Part shown: in pieces, positions 27,648-36,827 of the stretch | Layout: the number at the start of each line of letters is the position of its first letter | Position numbering within the stretch: position 1 is the first letter of the stretch | Source of the DNA: Cohnella endophytica | Lineage (GTDB): Bacteria > Bacillota > Bacilli > Paenibacillales > Paenibacillaceae | Reading direction: 5' to 3' | Assembly (NCBI RefSeq): GCF_003628305.1 | Contig: NZ_RBZM01000005.1 | Span: 806,001 to 870,000 of the forward strand | DNA length: 64,000 nt | Notes under the pieces: model-generated | The model's input: only the letters and a program-made list of their open reading frames with translations | What the model was told of the DNA's origin: nothing | Databases searched by the model: none | Made by a program: the position numbers and the translations under genes

Positions 27648-29003
27648 GTGAAAAAAACAACGCTTTTAGCTTTAGCATTGACGGCAATGATTGTAGTTGC
27701 CGGATGCGGTAAAAATTCCTCCTCGTCTAACAACGCAGCAAATGAGCCTGCTGCAACGACTTCGGCTGAGGCACCAGCGTCTCCTTCCGCAGTTGCTTCG
27801 GAATCAGTTGCTACTGAATCCGAAGATCAACCGGCAGAGTTGAATGTACTCGTATTCGAATCGCCTAACTTGACTGCGCAGTTCTGGGATGGTGCTATCA
27901 AGAGATTTACGGACAAACATCCAAGCATCAAAGTAAACAAAATCGTTTCTCCGGATCTCGATCGTACGAAATACGCGAAGCAATTGCTTGCAAGTGGACA
28001 ATTCCCAGACGTTCTGATGTCGATCGACGTACAAGATTTCACGAACTCTAACTCTTTGCTTCCAATCGAAGATAAATACTTGAGCCAAGTACCTGGTGCC
28101 GAAGGAAATGCAATTAACGGCAAAGTATATCAGCTTCCATGGGGAGCGCAAACCATTCCGTATATTTATTACAACAAAAAAATGTTCGCAGATGCTGGCG
28201 CAACCGAGCCGAAAACTTGGGCTGAATTCGTGGATGTGATCGCAAAATTGAAAAAAGCCGGCTTTACTCCATTGTTGAACGGTGGCGGGAAAGATACATG
28301 GGCGACAACGTTCCTGCTGGATGGCATCATCAGCACAGATGTCTTTACACAAGATCCAGATTGGGTTACTAAGCGTAAAAATGGCGAAGTGAAATTTACC
28401 GATCCATTATTCATGAATGCCGTTAAGAAATGGAAGAGCCTCTACGATTCTAAATCCTTTAACTCAGATGGATTGAGCATCGATTATTCGCTACTGCAAG
28501 ATGCGTTCCTAAAAGGTAAAGGTGCTATGTATCCAATGGGTTCCTGGTTTGTGGCAGCAGCCGATGCACAAAAAGATATCGATGTAGGCGTGTTTACAGT
28601 TCCGACAGATGATGGATCCATCGTCATTCCATATTCCGTAGGTGGCCCTGCATCCGTAAGTGCCAGCACGAAGTATCCTGAAGCTGCACAACTGTTCGCA
28701 ACTGAGTTTGTGACAGATGCTCAAAACGTTGTTGAAATCGTCAAGTCGGACGCATTGATTCCACTAGACGGTCAAACGGTTGACTATCAATACTCACCAT
28801 TGTTCCAGCGTGTAATTGACTTGATTGGCCAAGGAAAAAAAGTTAATGCGTTTAGCTGGGAAAATGGGGATGCATCGATGATTGCCGGTATGAAGGACGA
28901 AATGAACAAAACCGCGCAAAATATCATTCTAGGAAAATCGGTAGAATCCGAATTGGCAGCACTCGATGCCAAGTGGGATCAAACTGCCGCTCGCAGTAAA
29001 TAA
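27648..29003 (+). CDS. Sugar-binding lipoprotein, left copy (no permease downstream)
   Basis: This 451-residue family-1 solute-binding lipoprotein starts with GTG behind TTTAGGGGG. The lipobox is VVAGC, followed by a long Ser/Ala/Glu linker. The mature domain is nearly identical to that at 48147 and clearly related to that at 11601. No permease genes follow. The biosynthetic cluster begins about 130 bases downstream instead. It could act with the permeases at 49579-51285. It could also be a duplicate left when the cluster was inserted. Confidence 0.93.
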   Translation: MKKTTLLALALTAMIVVAGCGKNSSSSNNAANEPAATTSAEAPASPSAVASESVATESEDQPAELNVLVFESPNLTAQFWDGAIKRFTDKHPSIKVNKIVSPDLDRTKYAKQLLASGQFPDVLMSIDVQDFTNSNSLLPIEDKYLSQVPGAEGNAINGKVYQLPWGAQTIPYIYYNKKMFADAGATEPKTWAEFVDVIAKLKKAGFTPLLNGGGKDTWATTFLLDGIISTDVFTQDPDWVTKRKNGEVKFTDPLFMNAVKKWKSLYDSKSFNSDGLSIDYSLLQDAFLKGKGAMYPMGSWFVAAADAQKDIDVGVFTVPTDDGSIVIPYSVGGPASVSASTKYPEAAQLFATEFVTDAQNVVEIVKSDALIPLDGQTVDYQYSPLFQRVIDLIGQGKKVNAFSWENGDASMIAGMKDEMNKTAQNIILGKSVESELAALDAKWDQTAARSK

Positions 29004-29025
29004 TGGTCTCATAAAAGGTAAAAAT

Positions 29026-29056
29026 GAGGAGAAGGGAAGCGGATTCTCTTCTCCTC
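29026..29056 (+). other. Hairpin after left binding-protein gene
   Basis: A 9-bp stem GAGGAGAAG/CTTCTCCTC has no T-run. The same hairpin at 49525-49554 lies between binding-protein and permease genes. It is therefore more likely an mRNA 3'-end stabiliser that allows read-through than a full stop, and transcription could continue into the biosynthetic genes. Confidence 0.6.
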
Positions 29057-29132
29057 ATTAATCTTTGAATCCATTTCCAACTGCAATAAGAAATTAGAAT
29101 GAAATATGTCGGGGGGCAATAACATTCGAATA

Positions 29133-30407
29133 ATGCAAAACATGAATATCTATGTTGACAAAGTACATTTCGGTCCTAGAGATTTTCTTGAGAGATTTAA
29201 TGGCTTGTCTAGCCTTATTGGAGCGTCGAAGCGAGAAGGATTATTATTCGTCGTATGTTTGAAACATCCCTTCGAGATTCTTAGTTCTGTTCTCTATATC
29301 CGCGAGATAGATGGAGCAGTCCTATTACTACACGGTGATACCCCTTTGTCGACAGCTTTGGAAATTGCCCGCAAAATTCAAGCGGATTATTTGTTATATG
29401 ATCAATGGGATTCGATCTATACGATAAGCGAACAACAAATGTTTCACCCACCATCTTTGATGCAATATAGTTCTGGAACGACCGGAGAACCCAAATTAAT
29501 TACCCGCGAATGGCGGGATATTCAGACAGAAATCGAAAATTATAATCTTGCGATTAATTTGTCGGATGAAGAACAGCCTTGCATTTTAGTTCCTATTTCT
29601 CATTCTTTTGGTTTGATTGCAGGAGTACTTTCGGCTCTATACAGAGAAACTCCACCACATATTATCTGGAATAAAAATCCGAAATTTGCACTTCATTTGA
29701 TTCAAAACAATCCTAAATCCATCGTCTATGGAGTTCCGTTCTTATTCCAACTTCTAGATTCGCTTGGTAAGGATGAACTGCGATTTCATAAACTAATTAG
29801 CTCAGGTGCTCCCCTTCCTGAGAGGCTATTTGACAGACTAACTCATGTATCTAAAGAGTTGAGACATCAATATGGTTCCTCAGAAACTGGTTGTATATCA
29901 ATTGCAACGAGTCCTTCTTCTCCTTTCGATGTCGGAAAGCCTCTTAAGCACATTCAATTGTCATTTGCTCGATTTACTGAAATCAATGAAAAAGAATCAT
30001 TGTTGAATGAGATTATCGTGACTTCCGATTTCCAGCAAGTAAATACACACGATATTGGCTTTGTTAGTGGTTCAGGTTCTCTTCATGTTATTGGTCGGAG
30101 TGACGATTTAATCAACGTATCAGGACTAAAAGTCAATCCTGCTGAAGTTGAAAATGTCATAGGGAAAATGCCTGGAGTAGTGGAAGTTGCTGTGTTTAAA
30201 CAAAAGCACAAGGTATGGGGAGAGGCTGTAAAAGCAATCGTTGTAACCAGTGGGTTGATAACAGAGGAGCAAATTAAGATATGGTGTATGGAAAGAATCC
30301 CGTCTTTTAAGGTGCCAAGTATTATCGAGCTAGTGAATGAAATTCCTAAAATGCCCTCAGGTAAGCTGAGTAGAAAGCTAATACAAGAATGGGAGTATGA
30401 GCGATGA
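29133..30407 (+). CDS. AMP-forming acyl/aryl ligase, first activating enzyme of the cluster
   Basis: This adenylate-forming enzyme (ANL superfamily) activates a carboxylic acid as acyl-AMP and loads it on a thiol carrier. It has the P-loop YSSGTTGEPKLI, YGSSETG (A5-type), the ribose-binding Asp in THDIGFV and the hinge plus C-terminal domain GRSDDLINVSGLKVNPAEVE. The catalytic Lys lies in MPSGKLSRK. At about 425 residues it is shorter than usual because the N-terminal subdomain is reduced. The start is uncertain: ATG 29106 and 29133 are both open, and the GGGGGG site at 29111 best fits an ATT at 29124. It overlaps the carrier-protein gene by four bases, so that protein is its likely partner. 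Acyl substrate unknown. Confidence 0.9.
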   Translation: MQNMNIYVDKVHFGPRDFLERFNGLSSLIGASKREGLLFVVCLKHPFEILSSVLYIREIDGAVLLLHGDTPLSTALEIARKIQADYLLYDQWDSIYTISEQQMFHPPSLMQYSSGTTGEPKLITREWRDIQTEIENYNLAINLSDEEQPCILVPISHSFGLIAGVLSALYRETPPHIIWNKNPKFALHLIQNNPKSIVYGVPFLFQLLDSLGKDELRFHKLISSGAPLPERLFDRLTHVSKELRHQYGSSETGCISIATSPSSPFDVGKPLKHIQLSFARFTEINEKESLLNEIIVTSDFQQVNTHDIGFVSGSGSLHVIGRSDDLINVSGLKVNPAEVENVIGKMPGVVEVAVFKQKHKVWGEAVKAIVVTSGLITEEQIKIWCMERIPSFKVPSIIELVNEIPKMPSGKLSRKLIQEWEYER

Positions 30408-30667
30408 TGAATAGAGTTGAAATTATGGATCGAGTTAGATCGATTATTATTGAAAATTTAGAGATTCAAGTTATAGAGCCGCTGGATGAGTCACAACGGT
30501 TGTATGATGATTTGAATATCGACTCCATTATGGTGTTGCAATTGATCGTATATATTGAGGAAGCATTTGATGTTGCCTTGCCAGAAGAGGATATGGATCC
30601 CTCTGTATTTAGTACCGTTGGGGCATTAGTTTCATTTATTCAACAGTTGCAAACGATGAAGGTATAG
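30404..30667 (+). CDS. Free-standing acyl carrier protein 1
   Basis: This 87-residue acidic four-helix carrier protein has a phosphopantetheine attachment Ser in LNIDSIMVLQL (Ser about 41). The length and helix pattern (LYDDLNID, YIEEAFDVALPEEDM) match stand-alone carrier proteins. It is coupled by overlap to the ligase upstream and followed within two bases by an oxidoreductase gene. No phosphopantetheinyl transferase gene is in the window, so a host enzyme must convert it to the holo form. Confidence 0.92.
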   Translation: MMNRVEIMDRVRSIIIENLEIQVIEPLDESQRLYDDLNIDSIMVLQLIVYIEEAFDVALPEEDMDPSVFSTVGALVSFIQQLQTMKV

Positions 30668-30669
30668 GC

Positions 30670-31653
30670 ATGAAGAAAACAGTAAAGCTTGGTGTGGTCG
30701 GTTTCGGTCGAATTGTTGAGCTGGTCCACCTTCCGATCTTGAAAAAAATACATCAAATCGAAGTTCATGGGATTTTTGATATTACGCCACAACGACTTGA
30801 ATTGGCGGCTAAAAGAGGATTTCAGACCTATGCTCACTTGGATGAATTATTGGATAGTTCTGTGGATGCTGTTTTGATAGCCACTCCTCCCCATAGTCAT
30901 TTTGAAGTTGCCTCTGCTGCACTTCGAAAAGGTAAGCACGTGATCGTTGAAAAGCCAGTAACAGAATCATTGAATGAGGCAGTTCAATTGTTGGAACTAT
31001 CTCAAATGGAAAAGAAGGCAGTGACAGTTTTCCAAAATCGTAGATTCGACAGTGATTATCTCTTTGTTAAGCAGATGCTAGCAGAAGAGAGGCTAGGGCG
31101 CATTCTCTTTGTGGAGAGACGTCATCATATGTTCGGATCGGGGGCATCTTTCGGAGTAAAGTCGTTCTATCCCGACTGGCGCAATGAAGCTAGATTTGGT
31201 GGTGGAGCCTTGCTGGACTGGGGCGTTCATTTGGTAGACCAATTGTTGCGTCTCCAGCTAGGAGAGATCGAGAGTGTAGAAGCGCGGAAACACGTATTAA
31301 GGTGGGGGCAAGGAGACGTAGACGACTATGTTTACGCTTCAATGCGATTGGATAATGGCATTCTTATGTCTATGGAAATAAACTTCGGATCAAATGCCGA
31401 GGTGCCAATTTGGATTATCGGCGGCGAGAAGGCAACCCTTCAAATTAATAATACGAAAGAGGCATACTTGCTTGAAAAGGGAAAACCACGTCAGATGTTA
31501 ACGATTAGCGATTCAAAAGAAGAAAGTGCAGATCGAATTTATTCTTCTTTTGCCGGTTTTTTACTTCGGGAGGAAGAACTCGTAGTTTCACTAGATCAGG
31601 CTATAGAATCAATGGATCTTATAGATAAAATCAATAAACAGGCGATTAAATGA
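30670..31653 (+). CDS. Gfo/Idh/MocA family dehydrogenase (cluster sugar or inositol oxidation)
   Basis: This 327-residue NAD(P)-dependent enzyme has the Rossmann motif GVVGFGRIVELVHLP at the N-terminus and the catalytic EKPVTESL. A GGGALLDWGVHLVDQLL block is typical of the substrate-binding half. It lies directly before a DegT-type aminotransferase. That pair oxidises a hydroxyl and then transaminates the ketone in several known pathways (for example scyllo-inosamine formation in aminocyclitol antibiotics, or NtdC/NtdA in kanosamine synthesis). By analogy it supplies the keto substrate here. Which sugar or cyclitol it uses is unknown. Confidence 0.88.
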   Translation: MKKTVKLGVVGFGRIVELVHLPILKKIHQIEVHGIFDITPQRLELAAKRGFQTYAHLDELLDSSVDAVLIATPPHSHFEVASAALRKGKHVIVEKPVTESLNEAVQLLELSQMEKKAVTVFQNRRFDSDYLFVKQMLAEERLGRILFVERRHHMFGSGASFGVKSFYPDWRNEARFGGGALLDWGVHLVDQLLRLQLGEIESVEARKHVLRWGQGDVDDYVYASMRLDNGILMSMEINFGSNAEVPIWIIGGEKATLQINNTKEAYLLEKGKPRQMLTISDSKEESADRIYSSFAGFLLREEELVVSLDQAIESMDLIDKINKQAIK

Positions 31654-31669
31654 GTTTGGAGGCAATGAA

Positions 31670-32776
31670 GTGGGAATCTTATTTTGTTCTCCGCAAGTAG
31701 AATTTGAAATCATACGCGAAGAATGGATGAAATCCATTAGCGATCTAGGCCAACGCGGAGTGTTCGTTGGTGGTCCAGTTGTGTCGGACTTTGAAGAACG
31801 ATTTGCTGAATATACAGGTGTTCCAGCATCAGTTGGAGTTGGCAATGGCACGGATGCACTCTTTATAGCCTTGAAAGCTTTGGGTATCGGACCGGGAGAT
31901 GAAGTCATCACAGTTGCCAATACTTTTATAGCTACTGTGGAGGCAATTCATCACACGGGTGCACTTCCTGTTCTGGTAGATTGTAATGCTGATGATTTTC
32001 TAATCGATATTAAACAGGTTATGGCTAGCGTTACGTCCCGAACGAAAGCAATTATAGCTGTACATCTATATGGGCAAATGGTTGACCTTAAGGAGTTGAT
32101 TCCTTGGGCTTCGGAGAGAGGAATCTTTATCTTGGAAGATAGTGCACAGGCTGCCGGGGCAAGGCTTAAGGGGAAAGCTGCAGGAAGTTGGGGCACATTA
32201 GGTTGTTTTAGTTTTTACCCAGATAAAAATCTGGGTGCATTAGGAGATGGCGGAATGATCAATGTCACTTCAGAAAGCCTTCTGCCTGTGCTCCACAAGT
32301 TACGCAACCATGGAGGCGTAGTACGCTATCAACATGAGATCCCAGGCTTTAATAGCAGATTAGATCCCATACAAGCGATTGCGTTAAAGTTGAAGCTTAA
32401 ATATTTAGATGAATGGTCTGAACATCGTCGCCTTACTGCGCGCATGTATGAGAATTATTTGGGTGAATTCGATTCTGTCATTCTACCATCACATCGCGGG
32501 GATGAAAGCCATGTTTTTCATCTATATGTGGTAAGAGTAGATCGTAAGAGTAGAGATGAGTTACGAAAACAACTTCAAAAAAAAGGAATATTAACTGCGG
32601 TCCAGTATCCTGTTCCAGTTCATTTGACGCCTGCTTTTAAGTATTTGGGTTATGAGAAAGGTTCATTCCCCAACACGGAATCGTTTTCCGAAGAAATTAT
32701 CTCATTGCCGATGAACATTCAAATGAATGAGGCTTCAGTGAAGACCATTTCTAATGAAATTATTAAATCCTTATGA
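31670..32776 (+). CDS. DegT/DnrJ/EryC1/StrS-family PLP aminotransferase
   Basis: This 368-residue PLP enzyme aminates a keto-sugar or keto-cyclitol. The Schiff-base Lys is in SFYPDKNLGALGDGG (Lys about 186) and the cofactor-pairing Asp is in LEDSAQAAGA (Asp about 157). GNGTDALFIALKALGIGPGD is the classic N-terminal PLP-phosphate region. Translation starts at GTG 31670 with TTGGAGG upstream. The gene overlaps the next one by four bases. With the dehydrogenase at 30670 it should create the amino group to which the carrier-bound acyl groups are transferred. That last step is inference. Confidence 0.93.
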   Translation: MGILFCSPQVEFEIIREEWMKSISDLGQRGVFVGGPVVSDFEERFAEYTGVPASVGVGNGTDALFIALKALGIGPGDEVITVANTFIATVEAIHHTGALPVLVDCNADDFLIDIKQVMASVTSRTKAIIAVHLYGQMVDLKELIPWASERGIFILEDSAQAAGARLKGKAAGSWGTLGCFSFYPDKNLGALGDGGMINVTSESLLPVLHKLRNHGGVVRYQHEIPGFNSRLDPIQAIALKLKLKYLDEWSEHRRLTARMYENYLGEFDSVILPSHRGDESHVFHLYVVRVDRKSRDELRKQLQKKGILTAVQYPVPVHLTPAFKYLGYEKGSFPNTESFSEEIISLPMNIQMNEASVKTISNEIIKSL

Positions 32777-33726
32777 GTAAACGACAAATTCATTGTGGCA
32801 GAGATTGCATATCATTTGCTTTCGAGAAAGATGGAAGGATCGATTATCGCCTTCTCTATCTCGGCGTTTGGGATTCTCCATTTAAGATTTCAAACGATGG
32901 GGTTTCATATGCGGATAATGAACAAAAAGACACTATGTTTGAATTGGTAGAGGAATTATTCCGAAGCCCGTTTATCAACTGGTTAGATCTTAACAAATCA
33001 AGGGATAACAATATTAGTCGCTTAGAACGCCAACTTGAGAATATGGACTCCAAGGTGATTCTCATAATGGTAGATTTATTTTTTCTGCCGTATTCCAATT
33101 TTTTTGGAAAAAAGCATTTTCCGCATGTGTTAATCGTCGAGAGCTACAAAGATAATGATTGGCATTGTGTTGACCCTTATTTTAGCTGGGAGGGTAACAT
33201 CACCAGTGAAATAATGAGGAGGGCTTTCGGATGTAAGCAGTATATGATGGGAGTATCTTTAAGCCTGAATACGTTGCAAATGCCTGAATGGGAAAGAGTA
33301 TCGAGTGTGTTTGAGAAGTATGACCAGAAAATCACGAATAATCTGGCCGTAGAAGTTGAAAAATTCATTCTAAGATTAAATGCATGCGACGCTATCGGGT
33401 CATTAAAGGACTATCATCATAGCTGGGAAGACTTAGGGGCCATATACAAGAGATATCGCGGTTACACCTATGTTATTTCTTATTTTTCACAAGAACAAAA
33501 TGATGAAGATGCGGAAGTCAAAGTAACGGAATTAATAAATAAATGGGAAAGCTTCATGCTTAGTTTATTTCGACTACGCTTGATGGGAAAAGAAGTAGAT
33601 TTGATAAATATGCTAGACAAGCTTGAAACTATAAAAGCAATAGAGACATCCATTAGGGAATTACTTAGAAAAGCATTTGAGCAATGGAGGGTAGTGCATG
33701 ATCAAGGAACCGTTCGAACCCATTAG
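32773..33726 (+). CDS. BtrH-like acyltransferase candidate A (papain/C39-type fold)
   Basis: This 317-residue protein has an N-terminal CxxxC (Cys8, Cys12 in HCGRDCISFAF). A His-Asp pair follows in FPHVLIVESYKDNDWHCVDP (His about 118, Asp about 134). This gives the Cys/His/Asp order of the BtrH N-terminal domain, a cysteine-protease-like fold that in butirosin synthesis moves an acyl group from a carrier protein to an amine. The VWDSPFKISNDG part resembles a sub-family of unknown function (DUF6005-like, from memory). The C-terminal 150 residues are helical. It is coupled to genes on both sides by overlaps of 4 and 29 bases. Acyltransferase is the best guess. A hydrolase role is possible. Confidence 0.7.
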   Translation: MSKRQIHCGRDCISFAFEKDGRIDYRLLYLGVWDSPFKISNDGVSYADNEQKDTMFELVEELFRSPFINWLDLNKSRDNNISRLERQLENMDSKVILIMVDLFFLPYSNFFGKKHFPHVLIVESYKDNDWHCVDPYFSWEGNITSEIMRRAFGCKQYMMGVSLSLNTLQMPEWERVSSVFEKYDQKITNNLAVEVEKFILRLNACDAIGSLKDYHHSWEDLGAIYKRYRGYTYVISYFSQEQNDEDAEVKVTELINKWESFMLSLFRLRLMGKEVDLINMLDKLETIKAIETSIRELLRKAFEQWRVVHDQGTVRTH

Positions 33727-35059
33727 AATTGGATATATTGATGGCGCGCCAAAAAGGGTTAATGAGCGTGTTGTCGACAGTCAATGGATTCAATATCTAG
33801 GTGAATATGCAGAATTGGTTAAAATTCCACCTTTCCAGATCTATAAGCTTTTTGGCGGAACAATTAACAATTGGTTACAGCAGTTACCGAAATCGCTTCA
33901 AATATTGTCTGATAGATTGGATGAATTGTGTCGAAAATATCGGGTTCGAACCCTCTACATGAATTTGCCTTTTGTTATTCCATATCTTCTAATGGCCCGG
34001 AACTATGCTGGTTTGGACGTAGGCTTGTTATTTATTACTCATTCTGTCGGATCCGAATATTGGATGAAACAATGGACTGCGATTGCCCCATTCCTAACAA
34101 TGCGCGACGTTTTATTAACAAGCACAGAAACAAGCAAAAAGGCATTAATGCAAATATCGGACAAATATCAAATAGCGAAACTTATTCCGTTATGTATAAG
34201 CATGCCAGAACAAGCTGCCTCAACAATATCCGAAAGAAATGGAAAACGCTTGTTGTCTATTGGCCGTATTGAAGATGTAAAGAATATCGACATCTTACTT
34301 GAAACTTTTGCCCTCTTGTTGAAAGAGATCCCCGACTTACATTTGACAATAGCAGGAGAATTTACTGGAATCTCTGAGGATCAAATTCAAGAATATCGAC
34401 AAACTTTGGAGCTCATTACGCAACGTCATAAAATGGAGAATAATATTTCCTTTGTTGGTGCAGTAGTGGGTGAGCAGAAAAATACAATTTTCCGCAAATC
34501 TGATCTATTGATTAACCTCTCAACAGACCCTGGTGAAACATTCGGTTATAACCTTATCGAGGCCATGATGTGGGAGCTGCCGGTCATTTGCTCCAACTGG
34601 GATGGCTTCCAGGAAATTATTGAATCCGGAGTAGACGGTTATTTAATTGATTGTAATTGGGACAATGAATGTCCTGTAATCGATCAACAACAAATAGTTC
34701 ATCGCTGCTTGTTTCTATTAGAAAAAGCAGTACGGATACAAAGTTTAGCGAACCGTTCGCGAGAGAACGCAAGGAGATATGACTTTCAAATCATTGTACC
34801 TCAAATTATGTCAGCGGTACGTGAAGCGATGGTAAAAAAAGTAGAAGCACAAAATGATACTGCCGCTATGGCTATGTCCAGTGCCATTGAACTAAAGAAA
34901 ATATTCCATTTAGAAAACTTGAATCAAATGCCATTTATTAATGAAAGTCTCGCAATGGTGCCTTCACTTGATAATACTACGCCTGTTCATAAATGGATGC
35001 CGCTAGTAAAACCGGTAATTCATCATTTTGCAGGGAGACAACAGCATGCAAAGCTATAG
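33698..35059 (+). CDS. Glycosyltransferase, GT4-like
   Basis: This 453-residue GT-B-fold enzyme carries the C-terminal donor-binding signature GETFGYNLIEAMMWELPVIC with the E-x7-E spacing of GT4 (EAMMWELPVICSNWDGFQEII continues it). KRLLSIGRIEDVKNIDILLE is the usual start of the second Rossmann domain. It starts inside the end of the preceding gene and overlaps the ABC transporter by 14 bases, so it belongs to the same transcript. It should transfer a nucleotide-activated sugar to the cluster's scaffold. Donor and acceptor are unknown. Confidence 0.9.
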   Translation: MIKEPFEPIRIGYIDGAPKRVNERVVDSQWIQYLGEYAELVKIPPFQIYKLFGGTINNWLQQLPKSLQILSDRLDELCRKYRVRTLYMNLPFVIPYLLMARNYAGLDVGLLFITHSVGSEYWMKQWTAIAPFLTMRDVLLTSTETSKKALMQISDKYQIAKLIPLCISMPEQAASTISERNGKRLLSIGRIEDVKNIDILLETFALLLKEIPDLHLTIAGEFTGISEDQIQEYRQTLELITQRHKMENNISFVGAVVGEQKNTIFRKSDLLINLSTDPGETFGYNLIEAMMWELPVICSNWDGFQEIIESGVDGYLIDCNWDNECPVIDQQQIVHRCLFLLEKAVRIQSLANRSRENARRYDFQIIVPQIMSAVREAMVKKVEAQNDTAAMAMSSAIELKKIFHLENLNQMPFINESLAMVPSLDNTTPVHKWMPLVKPVIHHFAGRQQHAKL

Positions 35060-36815
35060 ATTATTTCTAAGGCTAGCTGCACGAGTAAGAATTAATTGGA
35101 AGCTTACAAGCGTTGCCTATCTTTGCACATTACTGAGTATGACGTTAACCCTGCTACAACCATTTATATTTCTTCAACTCATTGACAAAGTATGGGTGGG
35201 AAAGCAATCCGATTATTTTTATCCCTTGTTAGCCCTATCAATTGGATGTGCGCTGTTTGCATCAATTCTAGATATTATTCGAGATAGCCTTTTTCGTTAC
35301 CTCGATATTCGTACAACTCTGGATCTCAGAAATGTAGTTCTCGATCATCTTCGTAAGATTCCGTTGGCTGAAATAGAAAAAAATGGTCCTGGTAAATTTG
35401 CACCATTACTTGCTGGAGATACCGCAACAATGTCCAATTTTGTTAATCGTATTATCGTAGAGATGTTTATTCAGATGGTGACTATGCTTGTCGCAATAAT
35501 CATGATTTTCTATATGAATTGGCGTTTAGGTTTAGTTGTGGTTGTCAGCATACCTCTTTTACTATATATTCCCAACATTTTTCGAAATCAGTTATTTCGT
35601 ATTTCTCAATACATCCGATCCAATAATGAACAAGTGGGAACTCTTATGTATGAATGTATTCAGGGTTCTAGGGAGATTCGAGCTTTTGGTCTCGAAGCAT
35701 GGGAGAGGGATAGAAACGAAAAACTGTATAAGGGCCTGATAACAAAAAGCACAAAAGAAACGATATATAGAGCGACTTCAGCTCAAATGAGTACTATGGT
35801 CATTAGCGCAATCATTGTCCTACTTTATGGATTCGGAAGTAGACAAATTCTAAATGGAACTTTGACCATTGGAATGTTAGTAGCAGCTATCACTTATTTT
35901 AACAATGCACTTCGTCCCATTCAGACCGTGAACAAGTACTATGGGGATATCAAGTACTCTGAAGTGGCGATGGAACGTGTGGAGAACTTCTTGAGGATTC
36001 CTACAGAATCCGCCATTAAGGAAAAGCAAGACGGAATGTACTCGCAGAAAAACGCGGGGCTAAAACAAGTTGATGTCATTTCCCATGATCTGCATGTTAT
36101 TTATGAAGGAAATCATATTCTCAAAGGAATTAACTTAGTTGTAAAGTCAGGGCAAAAAGTTGCTATTGTTGGGGCTAGTGGTTCCGGTAAAACAACGCTT
36201 CTTAAAACACTGATGGGGTTTTTACCCATCACATCTGGAGAGTTATTGGTTTTCGATCGCCCGTTGACAGAATGGTCTAGATCATTATTGATGAAGCATG
36301 TAGGAATGATGTTTCAAGAATCCTTTATATTTGCTGGAACAATATATGAAAATATTGCACTAGGTAACTTAGCTTCCACTGAAGAAGAAGTTAATGACGC
36401 AGCGCAAAGAGCAGGATTAAAGTCATTACTTGATACGCTTCCAGAGGGTTTACATACACGGATTGATAATCAAGGCTTCCAATTATCCGGAGGTCAGAGA
36501 CAACGGCTAGCTATTGCTCGATTGATTTTGAAAAAACCATGGTTTTTGATTTTGGACGAGCCAACATCCGCATTAGACCGCACGACAGAAACCCAAGTAT
36601 TGAACGAATTGAACGAAATTATGAAAGGAAGAACCACCTTGATCTCATCCCATCGGCTCGAAACGATTATGTCGGCAGATGTCATCTATGTTATGGATCA
36701 AGGAAAGATTATCGATTCTGGGACTCATGCAACACTCATTGCAGATTGTGAAATTTATAAAAAGTTGGTGGACGAAAAACATCATCAAACAAAATTGGAA
36801 GTATTCACTCACTAA
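35046..36815 (+). CDS. ABC exporter, fused membrane and ATPase domains
   Basis: This half-transporter of the MsbA/LmrA type has about 589 residues. Six transmembrane helices occupy residues 15-310. The ATPase domain has Walker A VGASGSGKTTLLK, signature LSGGQRQRLAIARL and Walker B FLILDEPTSALD. It has no N-terminal C39 peptidase domain, so it is not a RiPP-type processing exporter. The ATG at 35046 with CAGGGAG upstream was preferred to an upstream start. It presumably exports the cluster product and may give self-protection. Confidence 0.94.
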   Translation: MQSYRLFLRLAARVRINWKLTSVAYLCTLLSMTLTLLQPFIFLQLIDKVWVGKQSDYFYPLLALSIGCALFASILDIIRDSLFRYLDIRTTLDLRNVVLDHLRKIPLAEIEKNGPGKFAPLLAGDTATMSNFVNRIIVEMFIQMVTMLVAIIMIFYMNWRLGLVVVVSIPLLLYIPNIFRNQLFRISQYIRSNNEQVGTLMYECIQGSREIRAFGLEAWERDRNEKLYKGLITKSTKETIYRATSAQMSTMVISAIIVLLYGFGSRQILNGTLTIGMLVAAITYFNNALRPIQTVNKYYGDIKYSEVAMERVENFLRIPTESAIKEKQDGMYSQKNAGLKQVDVISHDLHVIYEGNHILKGINLVVKSGQKVAIVGASGSGKTTLLKTLMGFLPITSGELLVFDRPLTEWSRSLLMKHVGMMFQESFIFAGTIYENIALGNLASTEEEVNDAAQRAGLKSLLDTLPEGLHTRIDNQGFQLSGGQRQRLAIARLILKKPWFLILDEPTSALDRTTETQVLNELNEIMKGRTTLISSHRLETIMSADVIYVMDQGKIIDSGTHATLIADCEIYKKLVDEKHHQTKLEVFTH

Positions 36816-36827
36816 CGGGGGGATGAA

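Larger units (their letters stand above)
27541..29056 (+). repeat. Direct repeat, left copy (about 1.5 kb, binding-protein gene with its leader and trailing hairpin)
   Basis: From AAACTGCA.TATTATTTGGAGTT to the GAGGAGAAG hairpin this segment matches 48041-49554 in the same orientation, including non-coding leader and trailer. Identity varies. It is lower in the linker-coding part and there is a 122-base perfect match at 28809-28930. The two copies are 20.5 kb apart and bracket the biosynthetic cluster. Confidence 0.9.

Noticed and set aside
27804-28352. Minus-strand open frame of 182 codons opposite the left binding-protein gene
   Set aside because: It is a shadow of a highly conserved coding sequence and the right repeat copy does not keep it at full length.
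35046-36815. Peptidase-containing RiPP exporter
   Set aside because: The transporter lacks an N-terminal C39 domain and no precursor peptide with a leader was found. The papain-like proteins nearby fit the BtrH acyl-transfer pattern better.
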